A stretch of 33,059 bases of DNA. Source: Oscillospiraceae bacterium. GTDB lineage: Bacteria > Bacillota > Clostridia > Oscillospirales > Oscillospiraceae. How positions within the stretch are numbered: position 1 is the stretch's first letter; each line of letters opens with the position of its first letter. Positions 1 to 7,394 of the stretch are shown here, in pieces. The notes under the pieces were generated by a model, which saw only the letters and a program-made list of their open reading frames with translations, was not told the origin of the DNA and made no database searches. The stretch is from positions 1 through 33,059 of the forward strand of contig JAFQQV010000013.1 of NCBI GenBank assembly GCA_017410425.1, written 5' to 3'. The position numbers and the translations under genes were made by a program.

Positions 1-25
1 GGAATTCCCCCATATTCAGTTGCGC

Positions 26-101
26 TGGAGCTGGTGGACGGACTCGAACCCCCGACCTGCTGATTACAAATCAGCTGCTCTACCGACTGAGCTACACCAG
101 C
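26..101 (-). tRNA. tRNA-Thr (anticodon UGU)
   Basis: Read on the minus strand, the sequence folds as a complete cloverleaf. The 7-bp acceptor stem is GCTGGTG/CACCAGC, the T-loop is GGTTCGAGTCC, and the anticodon stem GCTGA/TCAGC encloses loop TTTGTAA, giving anticodon TGT (reads ACA, threonine). The 3' CCA is encoded (26-28). It lies divergent from the muramidase gene. Confidence 0.96.
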
Positions 102-152
102 ATCTTAACCGGCACCGCTCTTTCGTTTTACGCGGCTCCTGAGCGCTTAGTT

Positions 153-181
153 ATAATAGCAAATCCCCTCCTCTTTGTCAA
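153..181 (-). promoter_or_regulatory. Promoter of tRNA-Thr
   Basis: On the minus strand, TTGACA (176-181) and TATTAT (153-158) are separated by exactly 17 bases. This is a near-consensus sigma-A promoter about 50 bases upstream of the tRNA and suits a stable-RNA gene. Confidence 0.75.
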
Positions 182-238
182 GCACATTTTTCAAGAAAAA
201 AACAAAATTTTTCTTTAGTCTCTTTTTTGTACCCATAA

Positions 239-267
239 TTGCTTTATTTGTCTACTTATGGTATATA
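239..267 (+). promoter_or_regulatory. Promoter of the GH25 muramidase gene
   Basis: TTGCTT (239-244), 17 bases, TATATA (262-267), followed by a short AT-rich leader and the GGAG ribosome binding site at 291-294. Called on spacing and position only. Confidence 0.5.
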
Positions 268-300
268 TTATAGTCATATAGAAATCGAACGGAGATAAAG

Positions 301-1275
301 ATGAGAAATCGCCGCAGAAGAAACAGAAACATGATCCTCGGCATGATAATAATGGCAGTACTTGCCGCTATTCTCATTGGCATAACCATAGGCATCATCA
401 ATGTTTTGAATACACTAAAGGAACCCAAGCCCACTCCTGACCCGCATGAAGGTCAGGTATATCTCTATGACGGCTTTGACTGGGTATGGATGACCCCATT
501 GGAAGGCGTTCCTGTAAACGAGCTTACCGAGGAGAAGTTCTCTTCGGCAAGCGGACAGCCTGAGTTTATTGGCGAAGGCTACGATGTGCTGCGGGGCATA
601 GATGTATCCGACCACCAGAACTATATTAACTGGACCGATGTGGCAGCCTCCGGCATTGATTTTGCCTATATCCGTGTAGGTTGGCGCGGTTATACCGAGG
701 GCGGTCTGTATCAGGATGATTATTTTGAATACAATATAAAAAGTGCTGTTGACGCCGGTCTTGATGTAGGCGTGTATATGTTCTCTCAGGCCATTACCGT
801 GCAGGAGGCCCTTGAAGAAGCAAACTTTGTCCTTGAGCGTATAGCGGCTTACAATGTCAGCCTGCCAATAGTCTATGACTGGGAAAAGGTTGAAGACAGC
901 AATGCACGCACTGCAAACCTCAGCATGGCAACCCGCACCGACTGTGCAGTTGCATTCTGCCAGACCATCAAGAATGCAGGCTACGAGCCCTGTGTGTACT
1001 TCAATCGCAACATCGGTTATTACGGCTATGATCTCACCAGACTTCTTGATTATGAATTCTGGTTCTCCCTGCCCGAGCAGGGTTTCCCCAACTTCTACTA
1101 TGCCTGTGATATGTGGCAGTACAGCTTCACAGAGACTGTTCCCGGCATCGAAGGCCCCACTGATATGAACCTCAGATTCATCCCCAAGCCTGTGCCCACA
1201 GCTGTTCCTGAAGTCACAGAAGTTCCTGAAATAGAGCAAAAGCCAAGGAAAGGCTTGAAATTATTTTCAAGATGA
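301..1275 (+). CDS. Membrane-anchored GH25 muramidase (lysozyme family)
   Basis: Predicted 1,4-beta-N-acetylmuramidase that cleaves the MurNAc-GlcNAc bond of peptidoglycan outside the membrane. Residues 1-10 are very Arg-rich. A single hydrophobic segment follows (about 11-36) with no obvious cleavage site, so an N-terminal anchor is more likely than secretion. A Pro-rich linker (about 41-48) and a spacer lead to the GH25 barrel from about residue 98. GH25 landmarks are visible: RGIDVS with Asp101 on the first strand, and VYDWEKV with Asp193 and Glu195, the acidic pair expected at the active site. The barrel ends near residue 295 and a charged Pro/Glu/Lys tail follows. The start has GGAG seven bases upstream. 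No cell-wall-binding repeats or phage genes are nearby, so a housekeeping wall-remodelling role is more likely than a prophage endolysin. Confidence 0.92.
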   Translation: MRNRRRRNRNMILGMIIMAVLAAILIGITIGIINVLNTLKEPKPTPDPHEGQVYLYDGFDWVWMTPLEGVPVNELTEEKFSSASGQPEFIGEGYDVLRGIDVSDHQNYINWTDVAASGIDFAYIRVGWRGYTEGGLYQDDYFEYNIKSAVDAGLDVGVYMFSQAITVQEALEEANFVLERIAAYNVSLPIVYDWEKVEDSNARTANLSMATRTDCAVAFCQTIKNAGYEPCVYFNRNIGYYGYDLTRLLDYEFWFSLPEQGFPNFYYACDMWQYSFTETVPGIEGPTDMNLRFIPKPVPTAVPEVTEVPEIEQKPRKGLKLFSR

Positions 1276-1294
1276 TGTATACTATTTCGCGCAC

Positions 1295-1380
1295 GCCGGT
1301 GTGATGGAATGGTAGACGTGACGGACTCAAAATCCGTTGGTGGCGACACCGTGAGGGTTCGAGTCCCTCCACCGGCACCA
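1295..1380 (+). tRNA. tRNA-Leu (anticodon CAA)
   Basis: An 86-base class II tRNA with encoded CCA. The acceptor stem is GCCGGTG/CACCGGC. Anticodon stem ACGGA/TCCGT encloses loop CTCAAAA, giving anticodon CAA (reads UUG). The long variable arm is built on TGGTGGCGACACC. It starts 19 bases after the muramidase stop codon, so it may be cotranscribed with that gene. Confidence 0.96.
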
Positions 1381-1381
1381 C

Positions 1382-1419
1382 GTCGGAGCAAGCTTTGTAT
1401 CGCTTGCTCCGACTTTTTT
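1382..1419 (+). terminator. Terminator after tRNA-Leu
   Basis: A perfect 12-bp stem GTCGGAGCAAGC/GCTTGCTCCGAC around an 8-base loop is followed by six T. It starts two bases after the tRNA CCA end. Its right arm is also the start of the dispersed repeat. Confidence 0.9.
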
Positions 1420-1569
1420 CAAAAGTCAGAGCGCACTCACTCCGCTGCCCCTCCTTCTCATCCGCGACCCGCTTGCGCTGGGCTCGCGTCTGATGATGAA
1501 AGCGATTCGGTTTTGAATTGCTTAACTGCACCAAAAAAGCAGGTTGGCCTTTGGCCGGCCTGCTTTTTT
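1406..1569 (+). repeat. Structured 3' repeat element, copy 1
   Basis: This stretch recurs in inverted orientation at 24608-24770. Read in the same sense, both copies start GCTCCGACTTTTTTC. They match closely for about 93 bases with only a few substitutions, drift for about 30 bases, then share a CTGCACCAAAAA segment leading into a strong GC hairpin. Each copy lies immediately 3' of a gene and in that gene's direction (here tRNA-Leu). On the opposite strand the conserved part translates to HHQTRAQRKRVA-type peptides in both copies. No ribosome binding site supports that frame, so I treat it as a noncoding 3' element. Confidence 0.8.
1533..1569 (+). terminator. Bidirectional terminator hairpin closing repeat copy 1
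   Basis: AAAAAAGCAGG and CCTGCTTTTTT flank a GGCC-TTT-GGCC tip, and two T-G wobbles complete the stem. An A-run on one side and a T-run on the other let it work in both directions. Confidence 0.8.
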
Positions 1570-1695
1570 GTATCTGTGGAGGCCGAGAACCCTGGTTCGT
1601 GGGTGCGCTTCCAAAAATTAAGCGCAGCGAAAATTTTTGGCTAAAGCGAAGCCATACCCGGAGCGAAGCGGAGGCGTAAGTCCTACCTTGAGATA

Positions 1696-1724
1696 TTGCT
1701 ATTAGCTCCTCGCTTTGCTACAAT
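1696..1724 (+). promoter_or_regulatory. Promoter of the CBM9-like gene
   Basis: TTGCTA (1696-1701), 17 bases, TACAAT (1719-1724), about 35 bases before the start codon. The rest of the 1570-1759 spacer holds a small AT hairpin (CCAAAAATT..AATTTTTGG) and repeated GCGAAGC words, and no convincing gene. Confidence 0.5.
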
Positions 1725-1759
1725 GATATTATTAAATAAAAACACAAGGAGCTGCTTTA

Positions 1760-2350
1760 ATGAACACTTACACCATCCATTGTCTTAATTCCATAGATTG
1801 GACTGTATGTGAAGCCCAGGCCATTACTCAATGCCGTTGGTCACCCAATCCCGCTCCCGCTGCAACAGTGCAGGGATTATACCTTGACGGCAAGGCCCTT
1901 GTTTTCCGTATTGTCAGCTCCGCCCCTCCCTGCCGTGCCGAAAACACCGAGCCTGACTCTGCCGTGTGGGAAGACAGCTGCCTTGAATGTTTCTTTTCCT
2001 TCGATGGCATAAATTATGTAAACCTTGAATCCAATGCGAATTCTGCTTTGAGGGCAAGTTATGGTCCGGACAGACACGACAGAGCGTTTCTTAAGGACAT
2101 GGCCATTCCCATGCCCCAGGCCGAAGCAAAGCTGCTGGACAATGGCTGGGAAATGATTTTCACTATCCCTGTCGGCACTGTTGAAGCTATCTGGGGCCTT
2201 TCTCCAAAATCCGGCGACAGCTTCAGCGCAAACTTCTATTCCTGCGGTGACATGACTCCCGCCCCTCACTATGCATCGTGGAACACCGTTGAGACAGAAA
2301 ACCCTGATTTCCACAGGCCTGAATACTTTGGAAAAATAATTATTAAGTAA
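1760..2350 (+). CDS. CBM9/DOMON-like carbohydrate-binding protein
   Basis: 196 residues with no signal peptide or membrane segment, so probably cytoplasmic. The sequence fits the stand-alone family-9-like carbohydrate-binding fold (CBM9_2/DOMON-like). Early strands lead to VWEDSCLECFFSFDG (about 69-83), the acidic/aromatic stretch typical of this fold. After it come an NFYSCGDMT segment and a C-terminal HYASWNTVETENPDFHRPEYFGKIII, whose ending closely resembles other members. Known relatives occur alone in gut Firmicutes and Bacteroidetes without a demonstrated substrate. The ATG has AAGGAG at 1746-1751. It is monocistronic, between a terminator and the promoter of the CoA-transferase. Family assignment is fairly secure; ligand and role are unknown. 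Confidence 0.75.
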   Translation: MNTYTIHCLNSIDWTVCEAQAITQCRWSPNPAPAATVQGLYLDGKALVFRIVSSAPPCRAENTEPDSAVWEDSCLECFFSFDGINYVNLESNANSALRASYGPDRHDRAFLKDMAIPMPQAEAKLLDNGWEMIFTIPVGTVEAIWGLSPKSGDSFSANFYSCGDMTPAPHYASWNTVETENPDFHRPEYFGKIIIK

Positions 2351-2419
2351 AACTAATACAATTAGCTTTAAAATTCATTCAAAATGTGATTTATATCTAT
2401 TTATTTAGCAAATTTTAAC

Positions 2420-2448
2420 TTGTTTATATACTTAGCCTGTGATAAACT
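2420..2448 (+). promoter_or_regulatory. Promoter of CoA-transferase 1, with a small inverted repeat
   Basis: TTGTTT (2420-2425), 17 bases, TAAACT (2443-2448). AGCCT (2434-2438) and AGGCT (2449-2453) form an inverted repeat bracketing the -10 box, a possible operator. The TTGAC motifs found before the paralogous operon are absent here. Confidence 0.5.
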
Positions 2449-2479
2449 AGGCTGAATTTCTGATAATTTAAGGTGTTTA

Positions 2480-4033
2480 ATGAAGAATAAAGTTATGACT
2501 GCTGCACAGGCAGCACTGCTTATAGACGACAATGCAACCATTGGCATGGGCGGCTTCTTTTGCGCAAGTTTGCCCGAGGCTGTTTATGGTGCAGTTGAGG
2601 AGCGTTTCCTGGGTACAGGGCATCCCAGAAACCTATCTCTCATGTGGATAGGCGCCTGCGGCCGCAGGAACCATGCCGGTGCAGACCATTTTGCCCACGA
2701 GGGCATGGTGAGAAGAGCCGCCGGCGGACATTTCGGCTACGTGCCTGAAATCGCCCAGATGATAATTGACGAGAAGATTGAAGGCTACAATGTCCCTCAG
2801 GGTGCGCTGGTCTTCATGATGCGTGACAGCGCAGCCGGCAGAATCGGTACTTTCACCTCTGTTGGCCTTGGCAGCTTTGCCGACCCCAGAAATGGCGGCG
2901 GCAGACTCAACAGCATTACCACAGAAGATATTTGCAAGGTAATTGAAATTGACGGCCAGGAACAGCTTTTCTACCCCAGGATCGGCATTGACGCAGCTAT
3001 AATCCGCGGAACTTATGCCGATGAGCTGGGCAATGTCACCATGGAAAAGGAAATGGGGCCTCTGGACTCCACCGCCCTTGCAATGGCCGCCCACAATAAC
3101 GGCGGCAAGGTCATAGTTCAGGTTGAGAAAGTTGTAAAGCCCGGCAGCCTTGACCCTAAGCTGGTTAAAATCCCCGGCATCTATGTTGATGCCATTGTTG
3201 TCTGCCCCATTGACGATCCCCGCTCTGCCCAGATTCTCGGCGGAGAATATGAGGCAGCTTACTCCGGCAATGTGCAGATTCCCCTTGCCCATCTTGAGCC
3301 CAAGCCTCTGGATGTAAAGAAGATAATCGGTCGCAGAGCCGCAATGGAACTGAGGAAGAACGTTGTTGTAAACCTCGGTATCGGTATTCCCGAATATGTT
3401 GCAGCAGTTGCCTCCGAAGAAGGCATAGAACAGGAAATGACTCTCACCGTTGAGAGTGGCCCTGTTGGCGGTGTACCCGGTAGCGGTGTCCGCTTCGGTG
3501 GTTCCATCAACGCTCAGGCATTTTTGGACACCAGCATCCAGTTTGACTTCTACGACGGAGGTGGACTGGATATCTGCTTCCTCGGTCTTGGTGAAGCTGA
3601 TGAGGCCGGCAACGTAAACGTAAGCCGTTTTGGTAAAAATCTCACCGGCTGCGGTGGTTTCATGAGCATTGCAGGCAACTCGAAAAAGGTTGTTTTCTGC
3701 AGTTCCTTTACCAGCGGCCTTCAGATAAAGACCGGTGATGGAAAGCTTGAGATTACCGAAGAAGGCAAGAAGCACAAATTTGTCAGCAAAGTCCGTGAGA
3801 TTACCTTCAGCGGTAAAATCGCTGCCAAGCAGCACCGGGATATTCTTTACATAACCGAACGCGCAGTTTTTCGCCTGAAGGAAGATGGCCTGCACCTTGT
3901 TGAGGTCGCCCCCGGTATTGACATCAAAACTCAGATTCTTGACGAAATGGACTTTGAGCCCATAGTAGATAAAAATCTGAAGCTAATGGATGAGCGTATT
4001 TTTATTGATAGGCCCATGGGTCTGATACTCTGA
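2480..4033 (+). CDS. Class I acyl-CoA:carboxylate CoA-transferase (Pct/YdiF-like), paralog 1
   Basis: 517 residues, the usual length for the fused alpha-beta class I CoA-transferases (propionate CoA-transferase Pct, E. coli YdiF). The enzyme moves CoA between short acids such as acetate, propionate or 2-hydroxy acids through a glutamyl-CoA thioester. The N-terminal half carries GMGGFF (about 22-27) and the conserved GSFADPRNGGGRLN stretch (about 131-144). The C-terminal half carries VVVNLGIGIPEYV (about 295-307) and TLTVESGPVGGVPG, where Glu325 should be the catalytic residue. It is closely similar along its whole length to the gene at 5788-7344 (there Glu-Cys-Gly instead of Glu-Ser-Gly at the active site). 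Monocistronic: own promoter, and a terminator directly after. Substrate not deducible. Confidence 0.9.
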   Translation: MKNKVMTAAQAALLIDDNATIGMGGFFCASLPEAVYGAVEERFLGTGHPRNLSLMWIGACGRRNHAGADHFAHEGMVRRAAGGHFGYVPEIAQMIIDEKIEGYNVPQGALVFMMRDSAAGRIGTFTSVGLGSFADPRNGGGRLNSITTEDICKVIEIDGQEQLFYPRIGIDAAIIRGTYADELGNVTMEKEMGPLDSTALAMAAHNNGGKVIVQVEKVVKPGSLDPKLVKIPGIYVDAIVVCPIDDPRSAQILGGEYEAAYSGNVQIPLAHLEPKPLDVKKIIGRRAAMELRKNVVVNLGIGIPEYVAAVASEEGIEQEMTLTVESGPVGGVPGSGVRFGGSINAQAFLDTSIQFDFYDGGGLDICFLGLGEADEAGNVNVSRFGKNLTGCGGFMSIAGNSKKVVFCSSFTSGLQIKTGDGKLEITEEGKKHKFVSKVREITFSGKIAAKQHRDILYITERAVFRLKEDGLHLVEVAPGIDIKTQILDEMDFEPIVDKNLKLMDERIFIDRPMGLIL

Positions 4034-4037
4034 TAAC

Positions 4038-4070
4038 AAAAACCCCGATGCAATGCATCGGGGTTTTTTA
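4038..4070. terminator. Bidirectional terminator between CoA-transferase 1 and the HTH regulator
   Basis: An 8-bp stem CCCCGATG/CATCGGGG (4043-4063) has A residues before it and six T after it. It serves both convergent genes; the regulator's stop codon lies at 4072-4074. Confidence 0.9.
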
Positions 4071-4071
4071 T

Positions 4072-5547
4072 TTAGCTTCTGTCTTCGTTGAGATCCAGCA
4101 TGCGGTTTATCATTGAACCGTAGCGGTCCACAAATCGCTGCAGAGCCTCCGCATCAAAAGGATAGCAGTAAACACTGTCTCTCAGCTTATCCATATAGCG
4201 GACTATTTCGGCGGTCAAAAGCTCGGAATCCACACAGTAAAACTGGGCTTCGTTCTCATCCTTAAGTTTGCTTATTTTCTTAAGGAAAATCTTTCTCCGG
4301 TTGGAATAGACCGAAGCTCCAAAGAGCTGCTGCATATCCGGCAGACAGTCATCATCTATGACAAAGAACCTGATATTGGGGTTTTTCTTGGTAATGTCCA
4401 GAACCTTCTGGATATGGAGCTTCCTCTCCGGCACGCTCATCTGATACACAACGTCCAGAAATACTATCTCGCCGTCTTCCAGATATTTGAGAAGAGTAGA
4501 CTTGGTAGTAAAGAAGTCCATAGAGCTTTTCTCAAAAATCTCTTCCCAGGTTATCTGCATTTTTTCTACGATACGTGCTTCAAAGCCACCATCATCTTTC
4601 ATTTGCGCGGTCTGAATAATGGACTTCCAGCACTCAACAGGAAGAAGGAATTCAAAACCACGGGCGGTGAATATCTGATAGTTTTCCCTGGCGTAAAAAT
4701 CTGTCCTGTAGCCTGTTTTATTAAACTGGGATGCCCGCTCATGATGCAGCAAAAGCGGGCTGCTTCTGAACGCCGGAACAAGCTTAAGGTAGATTTGGTT
4801 TACCTTTTCCACATCCCTTATTACAACTGCCGTAGAGATACGATCATATTGATCAAGGGCGCAAAGAACAGCAAGCCTCCCTCTTATAACTATAGTATTC
4901 ATAGTATCCATGAAGCTATTGTCATATATCTCAAATGCTACATTATGGTACATATTCAAAAAAGCGTAGAGTTCTTTGAAAGATGTCTTGCCCTCATGGT
5001 CAAATGAGTTCTGGCACATGCCTATCTTTACCCTCATGTCAGGCATAGAATTATCTATAATAAAAGGTTCGCGGCGGGCTGCGCTAAGCAACCTGCTCAA
5101 ATCAAGAGTACATAATATCTCCACAGGGTCCTTTTCCGCGCATATAACATCAATAAACTCCTGATGGAAGAAGCGATATATCTCCCCAATCTGAGTCAGC
5201 ACTTTTATATCTGAATCAGTTAGCTCACCCGGAGTATCGGCAGTTTTATGTTCGCTGTCCTTATAGGCATCCGTAAGCAAAGTGAAAATGCTCTCTTCCA
5301 GATTTCCGGCAGGCATTGAGAAATGCTTGAAAAAACGTTCCCTGTCCCCTCTTGCTTCAATCTCCTTTGAAAAGACTGCAGCAAGGGTCTGGTTTATCTC
5401 AGGTGCGATACGTGCAGCAGGAAGCTTGGATTTGTTGCACCATTTACTGATATAGGAAAGATCATAGCTCAGTAAATTTGCAACGGTGGACATTTTCATG
5501 CCCGAAAAACTTATGAGTTTTTTCAGCAGCGGCCCGTATTTACTCAT
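4072..5547 (-). CDS. Large HTH (XRE-like) regulator, probable controller of the dehydratase operon
   Basis: 491 residues from the start chosen here (MSKYGPLL). An upstream in-frame ATG at 5605-5607 exists, but its 20 extra residues are encoded by the promoter region, while AGGAG lies 10 bases before the chosen ATG. The N-terminus is a helix-turn-helix: MSTVANLLSYDLSYISKWCNK (about 19-39), followed by the basic stretch KSKLPAARIAP. The remaining roughly 430 residues match no family I can name. They are soluble, mixed alpha/beta, with no membrane segment or known ligand-binding signature. It sits between two paralogous CoA-transferases, convergent with one and divergent from the dehydratase operon. 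The shared 240-bp divergent region is full of TTGAC/GTCAA motifs, so it very likely senses a substrate or CoA ester of this pathway and autoregulates. The function is inferred from context. Confidence 0.7.
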   Translation of the reverse strand: MSKYGPLLKKLISFSGMKMSTVANLLSYDLSYISKWCNKSKLPAARIAPEINQTLAAVFSKEIEARGDRERFFKHFSMPAGNLEESIFTLLTDAYKDSEHKTADTPGELTDSDIKVLTQIGEIYRFFHQEFIDVICAEKDPVEILCTLDLSRLLSAARREPFIIDNSMPDMRVKIGMCQNSFDHEGKTSFKELYAFLNMYHNVAFEIYDNSFMDTMNTIVIRGRLAVLCALDQYDRISTAVVIRDVEKVNQIYLKLVPAFRSSPLLLHHERASQFNKTGYRTDFYARENYQIFTARGFEFLLPVECWKSIIQTAQMKDDGGFEARIVEKMQITWEEIFEKSSMDFFTTKSTLLKYLEDGEIVFLDVVYQMSVPERKLHIQKVLDITKKNPNIRFFVIDDDCLPDMQQLFGASVYSNRRKIFLKKISKLKDENEAQFYCVDSELLTAEIVRYMDKLRDSVYCYPFDAEALQRFVDRYGSMINRMLDLNEDRS

Positions 5548-5578
5548 GTCTATCACGCTCCTGCAAATGTATATATAA

Positions 5579-5607
5579 ATGATATAACGCCCAAAAACAA
5601 AAGTCAA
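5579..5607 (-). promoter_or_regulatory. Promoter of the HTH regulator
   Basis: On the minus strand, TTGACT (5602-5607), 17 bases, TATCAT (5579-5584), about 30 bases before the start codon. Its -35 box is itself one of the TTGAC motifs of the adjacent array, which suggests autoregulation. Confidence 0.6.
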
Positions 5608-5678
5608 TAATCAATCAGTCAACTTGACCATTTTTTGACCTTTTCTTGACTTTTGCGAGGAAACTTGAAGCAAGTCAA
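5603..5678. promoter_or_regulatory. Phased TTGAC/GTCAA operator array between regulator and operon
   Basis: TTGAC occurs on the plus strand at 5624, 5635 and 5646, exactly 11 bases apart. GTCAA (the reverse complement) occurs at 5603, 5618 and 5674. The pair at 5618-5628 forms the perfect palindrome GTCAA-C-TTGAC. A second palindrome ACTTG-AAG-CAAGT lies at 5663-5675. The array ends 15 bases before the -35 of the downstream operon, the usual place for an activator, and its left end overlaps the regulator's own -35 box. Assigning it to the adjacent HTH protein is inference. Confidence 0.6.
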
Positions 5679-5693
5679 AACCCTCATATTCCC

Positions 5694-5722
5694 TTGCAAT
5701 TCAAGGCTTTGAGGCTTAAAAT
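5694..5722 (+). promoter_or_regulatory. Promoter of the 2-hydroxyacyl-CoA dehydratase operon
   Basis: TTGCAA (5694-5699), 17 bases, TAAAAT (5717-5722), followed by a leader of roughly 60 bases and GTGGAGG at 5771-5777. Confidence 0.6.
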
Positions 5723-5787
5723 CAAAGCAGGTGAAAAAATTAACTTAGTCACAAAACGACTTATTAAACATGTGGAGGCTCTGTTAA

Positions 5788-7344
5788 ATGAAAAAAGTTG
5801 AAGTCCTTACAGCTGCTCAGGCAGCAGAGATGATTCCCGATAATGCTACCGTTGCCCTGGGCGGTTTTGTTGCCGGTGGCATCCCCGAAGCTATTCACGA
5901 AGCCGTTGAGCAGCGCTTTCTTGAAAGCGGCGCTCCCCGCGACCTTACTCTCGTCTGGATTGCAGGCTGCGGCAATAAGAACGGCGCAAACGCTGATCAC
6001 TATGCCCACGATGGCATGGTCAAGAAGGTCATCGGCGGCCACTTCAATTTTGTTCCTGCCATCAGCCAGATGATCATTGACAACAAGATTCAGGGCTACA
6101 ATGTTCCCCAGGGTGCTCTGGCATTCATGATGCGCGACAGCGCCGCTCACAAGATCGGCACCATCACCCCCACCGGTCTGGGCAGCTTCGCCGACCCCCG
6201 CAACGGCGGCGGACGACTCAATGACATCACTACCGAGGATATCGTTAAGGTCATTGAGATTGACGGCCAGGAGCAGCTTTATTACCCCCGCATCGGCATG
6301 GACGTTGCTCTTCTCCGCGGCACCTATGCAGATGAGCTTGGCAACATCACTCTTGAAAAAGAAATGGCTCCTCTGGACTCCACTGCTCTTGCAATGGCAG
6401 TACATAACAATGGTGGTAAGGTCATCGTCCAGGTTGAAAAAGTCGTCAAGTTCGGTAGCCTCGATCCCAAGCTGGTAAAGATCCCCGGCATCTATGTTGA
6501 TGCTGTTGTTGTATGTGGCGTTGAGGATCCCCGCTCCGCACAGATTCTCGGCGGTATCTACGATCCCGCATACGCCGGCAACTGCCAGGTCTCCGTTGAC
6601 AGCCTTGAGCCCAAGCCTCTGGACGCAAAGAAGATCATCGGCCGCAGAGCCGCAATGGAACTGAGCAAGAACGTTGTTGTCAACCTGGGTGTCGGTGTTC
6701 CCGAGTACGTTTCCGCAGTTGCATCCGAAGAAGGCATCAACGATGAAATGACCCTCACTGTTGAGTGCGGCCCCATCGGCGGCGTTCCCGGCGGCGGCAA
6801 CCGCTTCGGCGGCACCATCAATGCCCACGCATACGTTGATGAAAGCTACCAGTTCGACTTCTATGATGGCGGCGGCCTGGATGTCTGCTACCTGGGTCTG
6901 GGCGAAGCCGACGTGGAAGGCAACGTAAACGTCAGCCGCCTTGGCAGCAAGCTCACCGGCTGCGGCGGTTTCATGAGCATTGCCGGCAACTCCAAAAAAA
7001 TCATCTTCTGCGGCACCTTCACCAATGGTCTGAAGATCAAGACCGGTGACGGCAAACTGACTATCACCGAAGAAGGTAAGAAGCACAAGTTCATCAAGAA
7101 GGTGGGCGAGATCACCTTCGCAGGCAGATTTGCAGCAAAGAATCAGAAGGACGTTATCTACGTCACTGAGCGTTGCGTATTCCGCCTCAAGGAAGACGGC
7201 CTGCATCTGATTGAAGTTGCCCCCGGCATTGACATTGAAAAGCAGATTCTCGGCGAGATGGACTTTGCTCCCATCGTTGATGCAGATCTCAAGATCATGG
7301 ACGAGCGCATCTTCCGCGATGAGCCTATGGGTCTGACCCTCTGA
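5788..7344 (+). CDS. Class I CoA-transferase (Pct/YdiF-like), paralog 2, first gene of the dehydratase operon
   Basis: 518 residues, again both CoA-transferase halves fused. In this operon it should activate the free 2-hydroxy acid with CoA from acetyl-CoA or the end-product CoA ester, supplying the dehydratase. It carries GSFADPRNGGGRLN (about 131-144), VVVNLGVGVPEYV in the second half, and the active-site segment TLTVECGPIGGVPGGG with the expected catalytic Glu325. Compared with paralog 1, differences cluster in the N-terminal GGFVAGGIPEAI segment and around the active site (Cys after the Glu, GGG instead of SG), which may reflect another substrate. A fused class I enzyme beside a dehydratase recalls the Pct-lactoyl-CoA dehydratase acrylate route of Clostridium propionicum. 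The hadA/fldA systems instead use class III transferases. GTGGAGG lies ten bases before the ATG. Confidence 0.9.
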   Translation: MKKVEVLTAAQAAEMIPDNATVALGGFVAGGIPEAIHEAVEQRFLESGAPRDLTLVWIAGCGNKNGANADHYAHDGMVKKVIGGHFNFVPAISQMIIDNKIQGYNVPQGALAFMMRDSAAHKIGTITPTGLGSFADPRNGGGRLNDITTEDIVKVIEIDGQEQLYYPRIGMDVALLRGTYADELGNITLEKEMAPLDSTALAMAVHNNGGKVIVQVEKVVKFGSLDPKLVKIPGIYVDAVVVCGVEDPRSAQILGGIYDPAYAGNCQVSVDSLEPKPLDAKKIIGRRAAMELSKNVVVNLGVGVPEYVSAVASEEGINDEMTLTVECGPIGGVPGGGNRFGGTINAHAYVDESYQFDFYDGGGLDVCYLGLGEADVEGNVNVSRLGSKLTGCGGFMSIAGNSKKIIFCGTFTNGLKIKTGDGKLTITEEGKKHKFIKKVGEITFAGRFAAKNQKDVIYVTERCVFRLKEDGLHLIEVAPGIDIEKQILGEMDFAPIVDADLKIMDERIFRDEPMGLTL

Positions 7345-7394
7345 TAAAGCAAGCATTATATCAACATGATATTTAAGATAAGGAGATAATTACA

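Noticed and set aside
301..1275. Muramidase as prophage endolysin
   Set aside because: No holin, tail or other phage genes nearby, and the protein has an N-terminal membrane anchor.
1214..1534. Minus-strand 106-codon frame covering tRNA-Leu (EGLEPSRCRHQRILSPSR-type peptide)
   Set aside because: It is the antisense translation of the tRNA gene plus the 3' repeat, a well-known type of spurious protein.
2633..3895. Long open frame of 420 codons antisense to CoA-transferase 1
   Set aside because: Repetitive hydrophobic composition typical of a mirror frame opposite a gene with strong codon bias; no ribosome binding site, and the sense protein is clearly real.
5764..7356. 530-codon open frame antisense to CoA-transferase 2
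   Set aside because: Same mirror-frame effect (N-, G- and A-rich, no family motif); the sense strand has catalytic motifs, promoter and binding site.
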